Shown: piece after piece, positions 16,632 through 27,300 of the stretch | Layout: the number at the start of each line of letters is the position of its first letter | Position numbering within the stretch: the first letter of the stretch is position 1 | Source: Chryseobacterium pennae | GTDB taxonomy: Bacteria; Bacteroidota; Bacteroidia; Flavobacteriales; Weeksellaceae | Length of the DNA: 64,000 nucleotides | Assembly: GCF_003385515.1 (NCBI RefSeq) | Contig: NZ_QNVT01000002.1 | Coordinates: forward strand, 62,001 to 126,000 | Reading direction: 5' to 3' | The notes under the pieces: generated by a model | Database searches by the model: none | What the model saw: the letters and a program-made list of their open reading frames with translations, nothing else | What the model was told of the DNA's origin: nothing | Position numbers and translations under genes: made by a program

Positions 16632-19241
16632 ATGAGCATTATTTTGAAAAAGCGCTTACTTATAGCGCTTGTATTACCAACGGCCGCCTTATATTATGGG
16701 CAGAGTACGAAGGATTCTTTAGAAAAATCTAAATCTATTGATGAGGTGATGTTGGTGGGTAGAAACCTTTCCCAAACAGCCAAAGAGAGAAAAACACCTG
16801 TTGCAGTTTCCAACATCAAGGCAGCTGAAATTCAGGAGAAACTGGGAAACAGAGAATTCCCTGAAATTATGAAATCTACTCCTTCGGTATACGTTACCAA
16901 AGTAGGTGGCGGATTTGGAGACAGCAGAATTAACATGAGAGGATTTGATGGTGCCAATATTGCTGTGATCATCAACGGACAGCCTGTTAATGACATGCAG
17001 GGAGGTACTGTGTACTGGTCTAACTGGACTGGATTGGCTGACATTGCCAGTTCTATTCAGATTCAGAGAGGTTTGGGTGCTTCTAAATTTGTAGTTCCTT
17101 CTGTAGGAGGAACGATCAATATCGTAACCAAAGCTACCGATTCTGAGCAGAAAGCCATGATCAAGGCAGAAGCAGGTAACGATAACTACTCCAGACTTTC
17201 AGCAATGTACTCTTCCGGGTTGAAAAACAAATGGGGAACTACCGTATTACTTTCGCGTTGGCAAGGTGATGGTTACATCAACGGGACTAAAGGGGAAGGA
17301 TATTCATGGTTTTTCTCAACAGGATTTAAGCCGAATGAAAAACATGCGTTCAATTTAATTGCAACCGGTGCCCCGCAGGTACACGATACAAGAAGATCTT
17401 CTGCAACGGGTGCAAATGTAGCTACTTTACAGCAGTTTGAAACTTACGGAAGAAGATACAATCCACAGACAGGTATGCTGAATGGTTCTCAATTCAATTT
17501 AGCGCCTAACTTCTATCATAAGCCTATTGCATCATTGAACTGGGACTGGAATATTAATGATAATCTAAAACTATCAACAGTTCTTTACGGATCATGGGGA
17601 CGCGGTGGCGGTGGTACCGGACTTAACGGTTCTATTAAAAACGCTAAAGATCAGACCATGAATTTCATGAATTATGGTGCAGGTGGAGATGGCACAATCA
17701 ACTGGGATATGATCTACCGCTATAACAGAGGTGGCGCAGTAACAGACTATAATGGTAATACATTCCAGAAAGGAACATTTTTAGCTCCTGCGGGTTCTCC
17801 TGCTGATTATAACGGTCAATATGTATCTACTTTAAACGGAACCAGTGGTATTGTAAGAAAGCAGAGTATTAATTCTCATGACTGGTATGGTGTAATCGCT
17901 GACCTTAATTACAAAAAAAACAACTGGACTTTTAACGGAGGTCTTGATCTTAAAACATATAAAGGAGGTCTTTATGATATTGTGACTGATATGCTGGGAT
18001 CTGATGCTTTATTTGTGAAGAATACAGTAAACGCTCCAAACGGGTATTATGTAGACCGTGCCGTAAAACCTGAACCTCTAACAAAAACCGGAAATACTCA
18101 AAAGGTATCTATCTACAACGAAGGACTTGTAAAATGGGCAGGTCTTTATGGAATGATTGAATATAGCTCTGAAAAGCTAAGTGCATCTGTTCAGGGATCT
18201 GTGTCTGAGCAGTATTACAAAAGAAGAGACTATATGCTATATACTCCGGAAAACCAGGAGACCAAATGGTATCACAAAACGGGTTATATTGTAAAAGGAG
18301 GTGCTAACTATAATATTGATGATCACCATAATGTATTCTTTAATACAGGGGTTATATCCAGACAGCCACTATTCAATGCTTTATTCCCTTCCAACCAGAA
18401 CATCTACAACGATGCGAAGAATGAAAGAATCTTCTCTGTGGAATTAGGATATGGTTTCAAATCCCGTTATATAGATGTTAATATCAATGCCTACAGAACG
18501 CAATGGGATGACAGATTCATCTCAAGAGGCTTTAATGCAGGTGCTGCTGATGTTGCTAAGTTCTCTCAGTTAAAGCAAGGAAATGCTTATTTCTATAATG
18601 CTCTGAATGTTGGACAGCTTCACCAGGGTATTGAATTGGAAGCGAAAGCAAGACCTTTTTCAAATCTTAGGGTAAGAGGGATGGTATCTTTAGGAAACTG
18701 GAAATACAAAGGAAACGCTAATTTCAACATTCTTGATGTTCAAAGCAATCAGGAAGTTGCCGGAGCAACAGGGATGATCAATATTAAAGATCTGAAAGTC
18801 GGAGATGCAGCACAAACAACAGCAAGTTTAGGAGTTGACTATAATATTACCAAAGCATTCAGTATTGATGCAAACTGGGAATACTATGACAAGCTGTATG
18901 CACAGTTCAACCCTATCAACTTCCTTACAGAAGCTGACAGAGAAAGAGGAATTGTAAAATTACCTAGTTACAACCTGTTTGATGTAGGAGCTAGTTATAA
19001 ATTCGAAATCGGTCAGAAAAAGTCTTTAACATTAAGAGCGAATGTATATAACTTATTCAATAAATATTATATTTCTGAACTAAGTTCTAATATTCATGCT
19101 ACAGATAAAATTGCCAATGGTCCGGGTGCCGGAAAAACATACCAGGAAGCAGGAAGAGTTTATCAGGGTGTTGCAGATGCTAATACAGGATTCTTAGGAT
19201 TCGGAAGAACGTGGTCCGTTGCGGCTACTTTCAGATTCTAA
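16632..19241 (+). CDS. TonB-dependent outer-membrane receptor
   Basis: 869 residues. After a signal peptide cleaved near YYGQ, the sequence goes straight into a TonB-box-like segment (KSIDEVMLVG) and the plug domain (PVAVSNIKAAEIQEKLGN, PSVYVTKVGGGFGDSRINMRGFDG, IQIQRGLGASKFVVPSVGGTINIVTK). The barrel follows, ending in the aromatic C-terminal strand WSVAATFRF recognised by the Bam machinery. The N-terminal carboxypeptidase-like extension seen in SusC-type receptors is absent, so a metal-chelate or small-molecule ligand is more likely than glycans. There is no adjacent SusD partner. A terminator follows, so it is monocistronic. Confidence 0.9.
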   Translation: MSIILKKRLLIALVLPTAALYYGQSTKDSLEKSKSIDEVMLVGRNLSQTAKERKTPVAVSNIKAAEIQEKLGNREFPEIMKSTPSVYVTKVGGGFGDSRINMRGFDGANIAVIINGQPVNDMQGGTVYWSNWTGLADIASSIQIQRGLGASKFVVPSVGGTINIVTKATDSEQKAMIKAEAGNDNYSRLSAMYSSGLKNKWGTTVLLSRWQGDGYINGTKGEGYSWFFSTGFKPNEKHAFNLIATGAPQVHDTRRSSATGANVATLQQFETYGRRYNPQTGMLNGSQFNLAPNFYHKPIASLNWDWNINDNLKLSTVLYGSWGRGGGGTGLNGSIKNAKDQTMNFMNYGAGGDGTINWDMIYRYNRGGAVTDYNGNTFQKGTFLAPAGSPADYNGQYVSTLNGTSGIVRKQSINSHDWYGVIADLNYKKNNWTFNGGLDLKTYKGGLYDIVTDMLGSDALFVKNTVNAPNGYYVDRAVKPEPLTKTGNTQKVSIYNEGLVKWAGLYGMIEYSSEKLSASVQGSVSEQYYKRRDYMLYTPENQETKWYHKTGYIVKGGANYNIDDHHNVFFNTGVISRQPLFNALFPSNQNIYNDAKNERIFSVELGYGFKSRYIDVNINAYRTQWDDRFISRGFNAGAADVAKFSQLKQGNAYFYNALNVGQLHQGIELEAKARPFSNLRVRGMVSLGNWKYKGNANFNILDVQSNQEVAGATGMINIKDLKVGDAAQTTASLGVDYNITKAFSIDANWEYYDKLYAQFNPINFLTEADRERGIVKLPSYNLFDVGASYKFEIGQKKSLTLRANVYNLFNKYYISELSSNIHATDKIANGPGAGKTYQEAGRVYQGVADANTGFLGFGRTWSVAATFRF

Positions 19242-19263
19242 TCAATCATCTGAATAATACAAA

Positions 19264-19296
19264 AAAGAACCCGCCAATATTGGTGGGTTCTTTTCT
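19264..19296 (+). terminator. Terminator after the TonB-dependent receptor
   Basis: Stem AAGAACCCGCCA / TGGTGGGTTCTT with loop ATAT, one wobble, followed by TTCTTG. Confidence 0.8.
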
Positions 19297-19366
19297 TGTA
19301 AAATAGATCTTCCTCTCTCCTATTTTAAAATTATGTAAAGAACACTCATATATGGAATTCCGTCAC

Positions 19367-19729
19367 CTATACTTCTTCCCACCCATCATTTTGCGGGTCA
19401 TACTTGGCAAACTCTCCTGAATCAGTAAATTCTGAAGCAACCATTCTCGTTTCAAAGATTGAATTTCTATTCCAGCCGGTATTAAAATAAACCCCATTGG
19501 ATGTTAATAATACCATTCCATAATCTTCATCATCATGGTTAAAATGAAGCTCCTGATCCGTTTCCGAAGTCAGGTTGTATCCATATTGCAGAAGCCTTTC
19601 CTTCAGGTCTTTAAATTGTTGGTCAGTAAATGGAACCAGATTTTCATCCGTTTCAAAAAAATCATCAAGATCTAGTTTTTGTTCCCGTTCTTTGGTTTCA
19701 ATTCTGAATATTTGAATATTGTAACTCAT
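19367..19729 (-). CDS. Small acidic hypothetical protein
   Basis: 120 residues, strongly acidic, no signal peptide. An N-terminal beta strand (MSYNIQIFRIETKER) is followed by an acidic helix (LDLDDFFETDENLVPFTDQQFKDLKERLLQYGY) and a beta-rich C-terminal half (ELHFNHDDEDYGMVLLTSNGVYFNTGW). It resembles small immunity-like or cytosolic unknowns in Bacteroidota, but I cannot assign a family. It stands alone, convergent with the receptor gene. Confidence 0.5.
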   Translation of the reverse strand: MSYNIQIFRIETKEREQKLDLDDFFETDENLVPFTDQQFKDLKERLLQYGYNLTSETDQELHFNHDDEDYGMVLLTSNGVYFNTGWNRNSIFETRMVASEFTDSGEFAKYDPQNDGWEEV

Positions 19730-19919
19730 TTCGATTTTTTTTAATTAAATAATTTACGCACAGGTATTCTTTTCAAATAAAATAAAAATTCACCAGAGTT
19801 GAACTATTTGCTCCCTCCTTTAATTAAAAATTACAATGAATAGCCCTCAATTTTATTATATTTGAATTTAATGCCGGATGTAATATGTTTGAATTTCACC
19901 AACGTTTTAAATAAAAATC

Positions 19920-20951
19920 ATGATATACCCAACATATAAATTCACTCCCTTTTTAAGCCTCATTTTAATTTGCGGTATCATGGTCTGTAAAGCACAGGTT
20001 GTCCCATTTTACAAGGTTTCTCCTTTTGAAGATGACGATTATTTTACAAAGACGGTTTTTCCTTTCAACCCTGCTTTTATGAAGAGCAATAAAGTAAAAA
20101 GCATACTGCTTAAAAGTGATGAAGAAACCGGCACCAGGTATCTCTATAATTTCAACCCAAATGGATTTATAGAGAGTATGACAACCTTACGTTATAATAA
20201 AGAAAAAACAGATACCGCCTTTTATACCAGATATTATTATAATACAAACGGATTGATTGGTAAAAAAGCAAGAATAGATTATCGGAATGGCATCGTCACA
20301 ATCAACAGCTATCAATACGATAATAAAAACAAAATTAATACTATCAGAATCTTTTCATTAAACTCTCAAATGCCCAACAGATCGCAGCATAATGATTGGC
20401 AGGGAGAGCCTGTTCCCGGTGTAGATAAAATGATTCTGAAGGGCTCTTTACCTAATGATAATCTTTGGAAAAAAATGATGGCTGAAAATGCATTTTCTTC
20501 CTGGCAATACCGCTATTACACCGAAGATAAATTTGAGGCAGAAGAGCGTACGGAATATTTTAATTTTCAAAAAAATAGTGAAAATTCGGATTTCTGTCAT
20601 CAAAAAAAAACATATTATTATTTGAATGGACATCCCGCAGGCTTATTTCTTCATAACGGCTGTGAACCCAAGAAAACACCTTCGGAAATATATCAATTCA
20701 AAGAGGGTCTTTTGTCCCAACTGACTGAGGTTCCATCCAGCTCTGACTCTAAAACAGAAAAATACACTTATACTACTGATAAGAATCTGATTCTTTTGGA
20801 AGATCTATGGGGTGGACAAAAAGTAAGTGAGCTAGAGATGATCTACGATGAAAAAGGCTTTCTAACCTCAATAGAACGAAAATCCAAAGATATGAACATG
20901 ATTCAATACTTTCAGGACCGCAATCTAAAGATCTCCTATAACTTTTACTAA
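19920..20951 (+). CDS. Exported protein with YD-repeat-like segments
   Basis: 343 residues. An N-terminal hydrophobic signal segment (FLSLILICGIMVCKAQ) precedes a body with repeated tyrosine/aspartate-asparagine strands: RYLYNFNPNGFIESMTTLRYN, YYYNTNGLIGKKARIDYRNG, SYQYDNKNKINTIRIF, KYTYTTDKNLILLEDLW, MIYDEKGFLTSIERK. These are loosely periodic like RHS/YD-repeat proteins, but much shorter and without a toxin tip. There is no T9SS sorting domain. Probably periplasmic or outer-membrane associated; function unknown. Confidence 0.55.
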   Translation: MIYPTYKFTPFLSLILICGIMVCKAQVVPFYKVSPFEDDDYFTKTVFPFNPAFMKSNKVKSILLKSDEETGTRYLYNFNPNGFIESMTTLRYNKEKTDTAFYTRYYYNTNGLIGKKARIDYRNGIVTINSYQYDNKNKINTIRIFSLNSQMPNRSQHNDWQGEPVPGVDKMILKGSLPNDNLWKKMMAENAFSSWQYRYYTEDKFEAEERTEYFNFQKNSENSDFCHQKKTYYYLNGHPAGLFLHNGCEPKKTPSEIYQFKEGLLSQLTEVPSSSDSKTEKYTYTTDKNLILLEDLWGGQKVSELEMIYDEKGFLTSIERKSKDMNMIQYFQDRNLKISYNFY

Positions 20952-21115
20952 ATCAGCAGACATAAGAATTAAATTGTCTGAAAGATCAGGAAAGTGGTGT
21001 TTTCCTTTCCAAATTCTAATTCAACAAACATTTATCCAATAAAAATATTCATTTTACCTTCAGAATATCAGCAACATGAAAAATAGGTTAATGTGTATTT
21101 TTTGTAGGCCTTTTA

Positions 21116-21592
21116 TTACATATTCTTTTCATAGCAATTAAATATTCCTTTCCGGAAACAGACTGTTCCAACAAGTTCATATCCCTTTTTTAGATAAACA
21201 ATATTAGCAGTCTCATTCAAAGAGAAAGCATCAAATCTGATAGATTGATAGTGATTATTTATAGCAAATTCTTCTGCAAAACGAATCATCTTGCTTGATA
21301 TTCCTTTTCCCTGTGCTGTAGGCTTTACATATAAACGATGGATAATAAGAGAAGGAGTCTGTGTTTTCCAGTTAAGATCATTGTATTCTTCATCACATAA
21401 TTCATTCAGTGCCATATAAGCCAATACTTCCCCATGATCAATAAAAACAAAACCTTCACCTCTTTCAATATCATCTATAAGTATCTTTGCATTGGGATAT
21501 TCCTGATCCAACATGTACTTTTTCACTTCTTCAAGAGCCTGAGTGGCCTGAAGAGTATCATCATCAATTGCTTTTCTAATCATAGTTAACAT
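21116..21592 (-). CDS. GNAT family N-acetyltransferase
   Basis: 158 residues. The acetyl-CoA binding motif is visible (LIIHRLYVKPTAQGKGISSKMIRFAEEFAI, with the Q/R-x-x-G-x-G/S signature), then the motif B region (SIRFDAFSLNETANIVYLKKGYELVG). It transfers an acetyl group to an unknown amine. It is the last gene of a minus-strand run GNAT-MarR-GNAT, 33 bp after the MarR gene. Two in-frame ATGs (21592, 21583) are possible starts. Confidence 0.82.
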   Translation of the reverse strand: MLTMIRKAIDDDTLQATQALEEVKKYMLDQEYPNAKILIDDIERGEGFVFIDHGEVLAYMALNELCDEEYNDLNWKTQTPSLIIHRLYVKPTAQGKGISSKMIRFAEEFAINNHYQSIRFDAFSLNETANIVYLKKGYELVGTVCFRKGIFNCYEKNM

Positions 21593-21625
21593 TTTTAATA
21601 TTTTCGAGATATGAGAATATGCTTT

Positions 21626-22105
21626 TTATTTAGAATTTTTAAGCTGTAAAGCTCTTTGATAAGAAGACTGGTTGGCAATCTTTTCTTCTGCTTCATTAAT
21701 GGCTGCTAGCAAGTTATTCTGATTATCAGAAATATCTCCTAATACTTGTGCCATCAGTTCCCATACTGGTTTCATTTTTCCAATAAGTTCCTGTCCTTTA
21801 AGGGTAAGCTTAAATAATCTTTTACGTTCATCCTGCTTATCTTTTTCCCATTGTATCAGTTCCAATTTTTCAAGTTCTTTAAGTAAAGTAATTGTAGATG
21901 GATGGGTATACCCAATTTCATTGGCAATTTCAACTACACTTACCACTTCTTTTTTATAGATCGTAAAGATTACCGGAAACCATTTGAGTTCAAAATCAAT
22001 TCCAAAGGCTTTATAGATTAGGGCTCCATCTTTTCTCAGCTGTTCACTAAGACGGCGCAACCTTGTAGATAAGGCAAGAATTCCTGCTTCGTTGATAACA
22101 TTCAT
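21626..22105 (-). CDS. MarR family transcriptional regulator
   Basis: 159 residues with the winged-helix core of MarR: the recognition helix region EIANEIGYTHPSTITLLKELEKLELI, and the wing WEKDKQDERKRLFKLTLKGQEL with the D-x-R-x-R motif. It sits between two acetyltransferase genes, starting 2 bp after the first ends. The promoter of the run carries a perfect palindrome AACTACGTAGTT (22620-22631), a likely site for this protein and thus autoregulation. Confidence 0.85.
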   Translation of the reverse strand: MNVINEAGILALSTRLRRLSEQLRKDGALIYKAFGIDFELKWFPVIFTIYKKEVVSVVEIANEIGYTHPSTITLLKELEKLELIQWEKDKQDERKRLFKLTLKGQELIGKMKPVWELMAQVLGDISDNQNNLLAAINEAEEKIANQSSYQRALQLKNSK

Positions 22106-22107
22106 GT

Positions 22108-22596
22108 TCAGTCTATATGTATGTGGTAAAAAATATCATCGGCACTCATTAATGGAAAACGTTCCGGAAGGTTTTCTTTTTTGATCTTCACAAAATCATT
22201 TCTTTCATAAAAACGTTGAGCTGCTTTCAATACAGATATAGTTCCTAAATATATATCATCAATTTTGTTTTCACGGCAGAAAGCAATTAAGATCTCGAGT
22301 AAGATCTGGGCAATATTCAGTTCCTTTCCTCTGAATTCTTTTTTAACGAACATCTTTCTTATCGCTCCTGCTTTTTCATCGAATTTTACCAACGCAATAG
22401 ATCCTACTAGCTCACCCTCTATAAAAGCTCCCCAGAAATTTCCACCTGCTTCATGATAAAAACTTTCAATCTGCTTCAGATCCGGCTGGTCATCTACCGT
22501 AATCGGAATATTGAACTCTTGTTGCTGAATTGTCAAAATCAGGTCAATGGCCTGCTCTGAATAAGCATTTCCTATGGGTTCTATCTGTAATTTCAT
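22108..22596 (-). CDS. GNAT family N-acetyltransferase
   Basis: 162 residues. The GNAT core is visible: GGNFWGAFIEGELVGSIALVKFDEKAGAIRKMFVKKEFRGKELNIAQILLEILIAFCREN, where R-x-x-G-x-x-L/I replaces the usual Q-x-x-G-x-G. It is the first gene of the GNAT-MarR-GNAT run. Members fused or adjacent to MarR regulators often modify amino-acid-like or drug substrates; here the substrate is unknown. Confidence 0.8.
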   Translation of the reverse strand: MKLQIEPIGNAYSEQAIDLILTIQQQEFNIPITVDDQPDLKQIESFYHEAGGNFWGAFIEGELVGSIALVKFDEKAGAIRKMFVKKEFRGKELNIAQILLEILIAFCRENKIDDIYLGTISVLKAAQRFYERNDFVKIKKENLPERFPLMSADDIFYHIHID

Positions 22597-22619
22597 AGTG
22601 TTTGATTTTTAAGGTATAA

Positions 22620-22631
22620 AACTACGTAGTT
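22620..22631. promoter_or_regulatory. Candidate MarR operator palindrome
   Basis: Perfect 12-bp palindrome AACTACGTAGTT, 24 bases upstream of the first ATG (22596) of the GNAT-MarR-GNAT run. A TTTG element lies about 18 bases further upstream on the minus strand, so the palindrome would cover the -7 region. Confidence 0.55.
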
Positions 22632-22837
22632 AAATACATATATACAAATGGAAATTTATTTTTATAACAAATTTAACGGAAATTAAAAGGAGGCTGGGAG
22701 CTGGAGGATGGAAGTTGTATTTGTTCTTTTTACCAATGAAGGTTGAAGAAACCAATAAGCCATCACAACTAACAGAATATTTTGTTATTCCAATTCGAAA
22801 AGCATTTTTCTATTATTTTGTAAGCTTATTAAAATAA

Positions 22838-22868
22838 AAAACGTATGCCATTACTGACACACGTTTAT
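22838..22868 (-). terminator. Terminator of the RND efflux operon
   Basis: On the minus strand AAACGTG-TGTC pairs with GGCA-TACGTTT (two G-U wobbles) around a 6-base loop, followed by TTTATTTT. It lies 24 bp past the stop of the outer-membrane channel gene. Confidence 0.7.
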
Positions 22869-22891
22869 ATTATTTACTGCAAATAGCTTTT

Positions 22892-24307
22892 CTACTTCCA
22901 GCCTCCGCCTAGAGCCTGATACAGCTCAACGGCAGCCTTCATTTTGTTATATCTTGCATTGGATATATTAAGTTCAGCATTCAATGAATTTACACTGGCA
23001 TTTAGAACTTCAAGATAATTGGCCATCCCGTAGTTAACCAATTCCTGAGAATAATCTACTGATTTTTTGTAGGCATCCAGTTCTTTTTGTTTTAACTCAA
23101 TAAATGAATCCTGAACAGAGAACACCCTGATCGCGTCAGAAACTTCTTTTCCTGCAGTAAGAACTGTTTTTCTGAAGTTCAGATATGCGGTCTCCTGATT
23201 AGCAAGACTCACATCATAGTTGGTCTTGATAGTTCTTTTGTTCAGAATAGGCTGTGCCAATCCTGCCACCACATTTGCAAACAATGAGTTTACGTTGAAC
23301 AGGTGATCGATATCTACAGACTGAAGTCCGCCTGTTCCTGTAAGCTTCAATGTTGGGTAAAACTGAGCTTTTGCAACATTGGTCAACTCAAATGCATTCA
23401 TTAAGCTGTACTCTGCTCTCATGACATCCGGACGGTTAGCCAGCAATTGAGCAGGATATCCCAGCTTCAGATCAATGGGAAGGTTCTGCCCTTCCAATGT
23501 AGACCTTTCGATGGTATGTGATGGTTCTCCCATCAAAAGACTCATGGTATTTTCAAGCAATTGAATCTGAGTATCGATATCAATCAATAACGATTTTGCA
23601 TTGAAAACAAGTGCTTCACTTTGTTGTACTGCAACTTCTGTAAGGCTTCCGGAAGATTTTAATGCCTTTGTTGTTTCCAGGTTCTTCTCACGAATAGCAA
23701 TTGTTTCCGTAATGATCTTTTTCTGAGCATCAAATGTCAGTAACTGGTAATATGCAGAAGCAATGGAAGAAACAAGACTGCTTTTTACTGCTTTATGAGC
23801 AGCAACCGTTCCAAAATATGCAGCGATCTGTGCTTTTTCCTGCGCTTTCATTTTCCCCCAGATATCTGCTTCCCAACCTAAGGTAGCAGTAATATCAAAC
23901 TGATTGACATATCTTCTTTCTCCAATGATCTGCCCAAACTGAGTATTGATAGACTGGGTCTGGAAAGTATAATTAGGTCCAACTGAAAGCGTTGGAGCGT
24001 ACGCCGCCTTACTTTGCTTAAGATAGGCATCTGCAGAATTGATACTCTGTAAAGCAATCCTAATATCCAGATTATTATCTAAAGCTTTTGAAATATGTCC
24101 CTGAAGTATCGGATCTGTGAAGATTTCTTTCCATGAAACATTCGCAATACTGGTACTGTCTGAAGGAAGCATATCTGTACGGAAAAGCTTTTCGTCAACA
24201 ACGTTCTTCGGCCTTTCGTATTCCTTTCTGGCCATGCAGGACGTGATGGCTCCCAGCATAATCGCTGAGAAAGTTATTCCTTTTATGATGTTTATTAAAC
24301 TTTTCAT
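22892..24307 (-). CDS. Outer-membrane efflux channel, TolC/OprM family lipoprotein
   Basis: 471 residues. A signal peptide with lipobox (AITSC) matches OprM/NodT-type channels. Two OEP repeats follow, the first with LDNNLDIRIALQSINSADAYLKQSKAAYAPTLSVG, the second with NAFELTNVAKAQFYPTLKLTG; the ends are coiled-coil helices (ELKQKELDAYKKSVDYSQELVNYG). It forms the outer-membrane duct of the tripartite pump encoded just upstream. It starts 74 bp after the pump gene on the same strand. Confidence 0.92.
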   Translation of the reverse strand: MKSLINIIKGITFSAIMLGAITSCMARKEYERPKNVVDEKLFRTDMLPSDSTSIANVSWKEIFTDPILQGHISKALDNNLDIRIALQSINSADAYLKQSKAAYAPTLSVGPNYTFQTQSINTQFGQIIGERRYVNQFDITATLGWEADIWGKMKAQEKAQIAAYFGTVAAHKAVKSSLVSSIASAYYQLLTFDAQKKIITETIAIREKNLETTKALKSSGSLTEVAVQQSEALVFNAKSLLIDIDTQIQLLENTMSLLMGEPSHTIERSTLEGQNLPIDLKLGYPAQLLANRPDVMRAEYSLMNAFELTNVAKAQFYPTLKLTGTGGLQSVDIDHLFNVNSLFANVVAGLAQPILNKRTIKTNYDVSLANQETAYLNFRKTVLTAGKEVSDAIRVFSVQDSFIELKQKELDAYKKSVDYSQELVNYGMANYLEVLNASVNSLNAELNISNARYNKMKAAVELYQALGGGWK

Positions 24308-24381
24308 TATTTGAAATTTAAAAGTTTAAGGTTTCCGGTTTCAGTATTAACTTTAACTCCAAAACCTTAAACTAAATTAAT

Positions 24382-27300
24382 TTACTCTGCTAAATTGATA
24401 TCTTCTTTTTTAATAGGCTTAATTTTCTCCTGTATGCTTTCAAAAATCACATACAATACCGGAATTACAAAAAGTCCTAAAATAGTACCTATCAACAATC
24501 CTATGGCTGCTCCAGTTGCAATGGATCTGTTCCCTACAGCTCCAATTCCACTTGCCAGCACTAATGGTAACAGACCGAAGATAAAGGCAAATGAAGTCAT
24601 CAGAATGGGTCTTACTCTCGCTTTTGCTGCATTGATGGCAGACATTACAATTGTTTCACCATGATGTCTTCTCTGGACTGCAAATTCAACAATAAGGATC
24701 GCATTTTTCGCCAACAATCCGACGAGCATGATCAGGGCAATCTGGAAATAAATATTATTCTCCAAGCCCATAATCTTCTGTCCGAAGTAAGCCCCCATTA
24801 CTCCAAGAGGAAGAGAGATAACAACGATAAGCGGAAGGATATAACTTTCATACTGTGCAGAAAGGATAAAGTAAACAAAGACTAAACTTAGCCCGAAAAT
24901 CAGAAGGGTCTGAGATCCTGAATTTAATTCTTCTCTGGTTAACCCGGTAAATTCTACTGAGTAGTTTTGATTCAGGGTTTCATGGGCTACCTGCTGTACT
25001 GCAGCAATAGCATCCCCGGAGCTGTATCCATCAGAGTTGGCTCCTGTCACCTTCACTGAAGTAAATAGGTTATAACGGCTTACAGATTGTGGTCCATAAG
25101 CTTTTTTTAAGGTTACAAACTGTGAAATCGGAGACATTATTCCAGAACCGGTTCTTATATAGAGCTGGTTCAGATTTTCGATGCTCTTTCTGTTTTCAGG
25201 AAGTGCCTGAACCATTACTCTGAACTGTTTTCCATACTTGGTAAAGTCAGCCGTATAAACACCTCCAATATACCCTTGCATTGTAGCAAGAATGTCATTT
25301 ACAGAAACTCCAAGCTGCTTGCTCAGAGGAACGTTAATTTCCATCTGGTACTGAGGATATTTTGTATTGAATGAAGTCTGTGCAAACTGAATTTCCGGTC
25401 TTTCCATCAATTTTCCGATGAATTCATTGGTTTTATTATCCAGGTCAACATATTCTCCACCTGATTTATCCAGTAATACCATTTCAAAACCTGCACTGCT
25501 ACCAAATCCCGGTACACTTGGCGGTTGAAAGAATACTACTTTAGCATCGGGAACAGCTCCTACGATTCCAAATAGTTTTTTGGTGATATCTTCAGACGTC
25601 TGGCCGTCTTTTTTTCTTTCTTCGAATGGTTTCAGTTTCACAAAGGCAAGACCATTGTTACTTCCGTTTCCGGATAAGAATCCTCTACCGGTGGATATCG
25701 TTACATTCTGCACTCCCGGAACTTTCATTGCTTTAGCCTGAAGTGTTTTCAATGCGTTATACGTTCTTTCCATAGAAGCACCCGGAGGAAGCTGAACATC
25801 GGTAAAGATAATTCCTCTGTCTTCTGTAGGTACAAACCCTTTTTTCATACTGCTGCTTGCCCAGAATAAGATACCTCCTGTAATGGCGAAAATAACAAGG
25901 GTTACCCATTTATGTCTCAACAGGAATACAAATCCTCTTCCGTAACGCTCAGTTGTTGTTTTAAAGGCAATATTAAACTTATAGAAAAACTTCTGCAACA
26001 GGTTAAGGTTCTTATACTCTGCATGATGCTCTGCATGAGGTTTTAGGAATAATGAACATAAAACAGGACTCAACGTTAATGCATTAATAGCAGAAATGAT
26101 GATCGCGATGATCAGCGTAATCCCAAACTGTTGATAGAATACCCCTGTAGGACCTGTAATAAATGTCACTGGGATAAATACTGCTGCCATTACCAAAGTA
26201 ATAGAAATAATAGCCCCTGTAATCTCATCCATCGCCTCCACTGTTGCTTTTTTAGCATCTGAAATACCATGCTCCATCTTCGCATGAACAGCCTCGACGA
26301 CGACAATGGCGTCATCCACCACAATACCAATCGCCAGTACCAATGCAAATAAGGTTAACAGGTTTAATGAATATCCAAATAAATTCAGGAAGAAGAATGC
26401 CCCTACAATGGATACCGGAACCGCAATGGCCGGAATCAGAGTAGATCTGAAGTCCTGAAGGAAAATATATACAACAATAAATACCAGAATGAAAGCTTCA
26501 ATCAGCGTATGTACTACCTTTTCAATAGAAGCTTCTAGGAATTCGTTGGTATCAAAGTTGAAAGTATATTTAATCCCTTTAGGGAAGGTACCTTCTGCTG
26601 ATTTCAGATATGTTTTGATATTTTTAATAATCTCCTGCGCATTGGAACCCGGCGTCTGGAAGATCCCCATACTGATAGAAGGATTGTTTCCATTCTCTCC
26701 GACCCCTGTATAAGACTGACCTGCCAATTCTACTTTAGCAACGTCTTTCAGCATAAGATTTTGCCCGCTTGCCAGAGATTTGATGATGATATTATCGTAC
26801 TGTTCTTTATCGTTGAATTTACCTACATATTTGATGATATATTCAAAAGAACTTCCACTGTTCTGACCAATAGAACCTGCTGCTGCTTCTCTACTCTGCT
26901 CATTAATAGCATTGGTAACATCCGTAGGAGTTACCCCGTAGGCAGCCATTTTTGCAGGATCCAGCCAGATTCTCATGGAATAGTTTTTACCTCCGAAAAC
27001 GTTGGCATCCCCTACACCATTTACCCTTTTCAGGTTTGGAATAATATTGATATTCAGAAAGTTCTGAAGATACACATCATCAAGATCTTTATTTTCAGAA
27101 TAGAAAGACATATACATCAGGGCGCTGGTCTGCTGCTTCTGTGTTACAACTCCTGAACGTGTCACTTCGGATGGCAGCAAAGGAGTAGCTCTGGCCACAC
27201 GGTTTTGTACGTTTACCGCTGCAATATCCGGATCTATTCCTTGTTTAAAGAAAACCTGGATCTGGGCAGAACCATCATTTCCTGCAGAGGAAGTGATATA

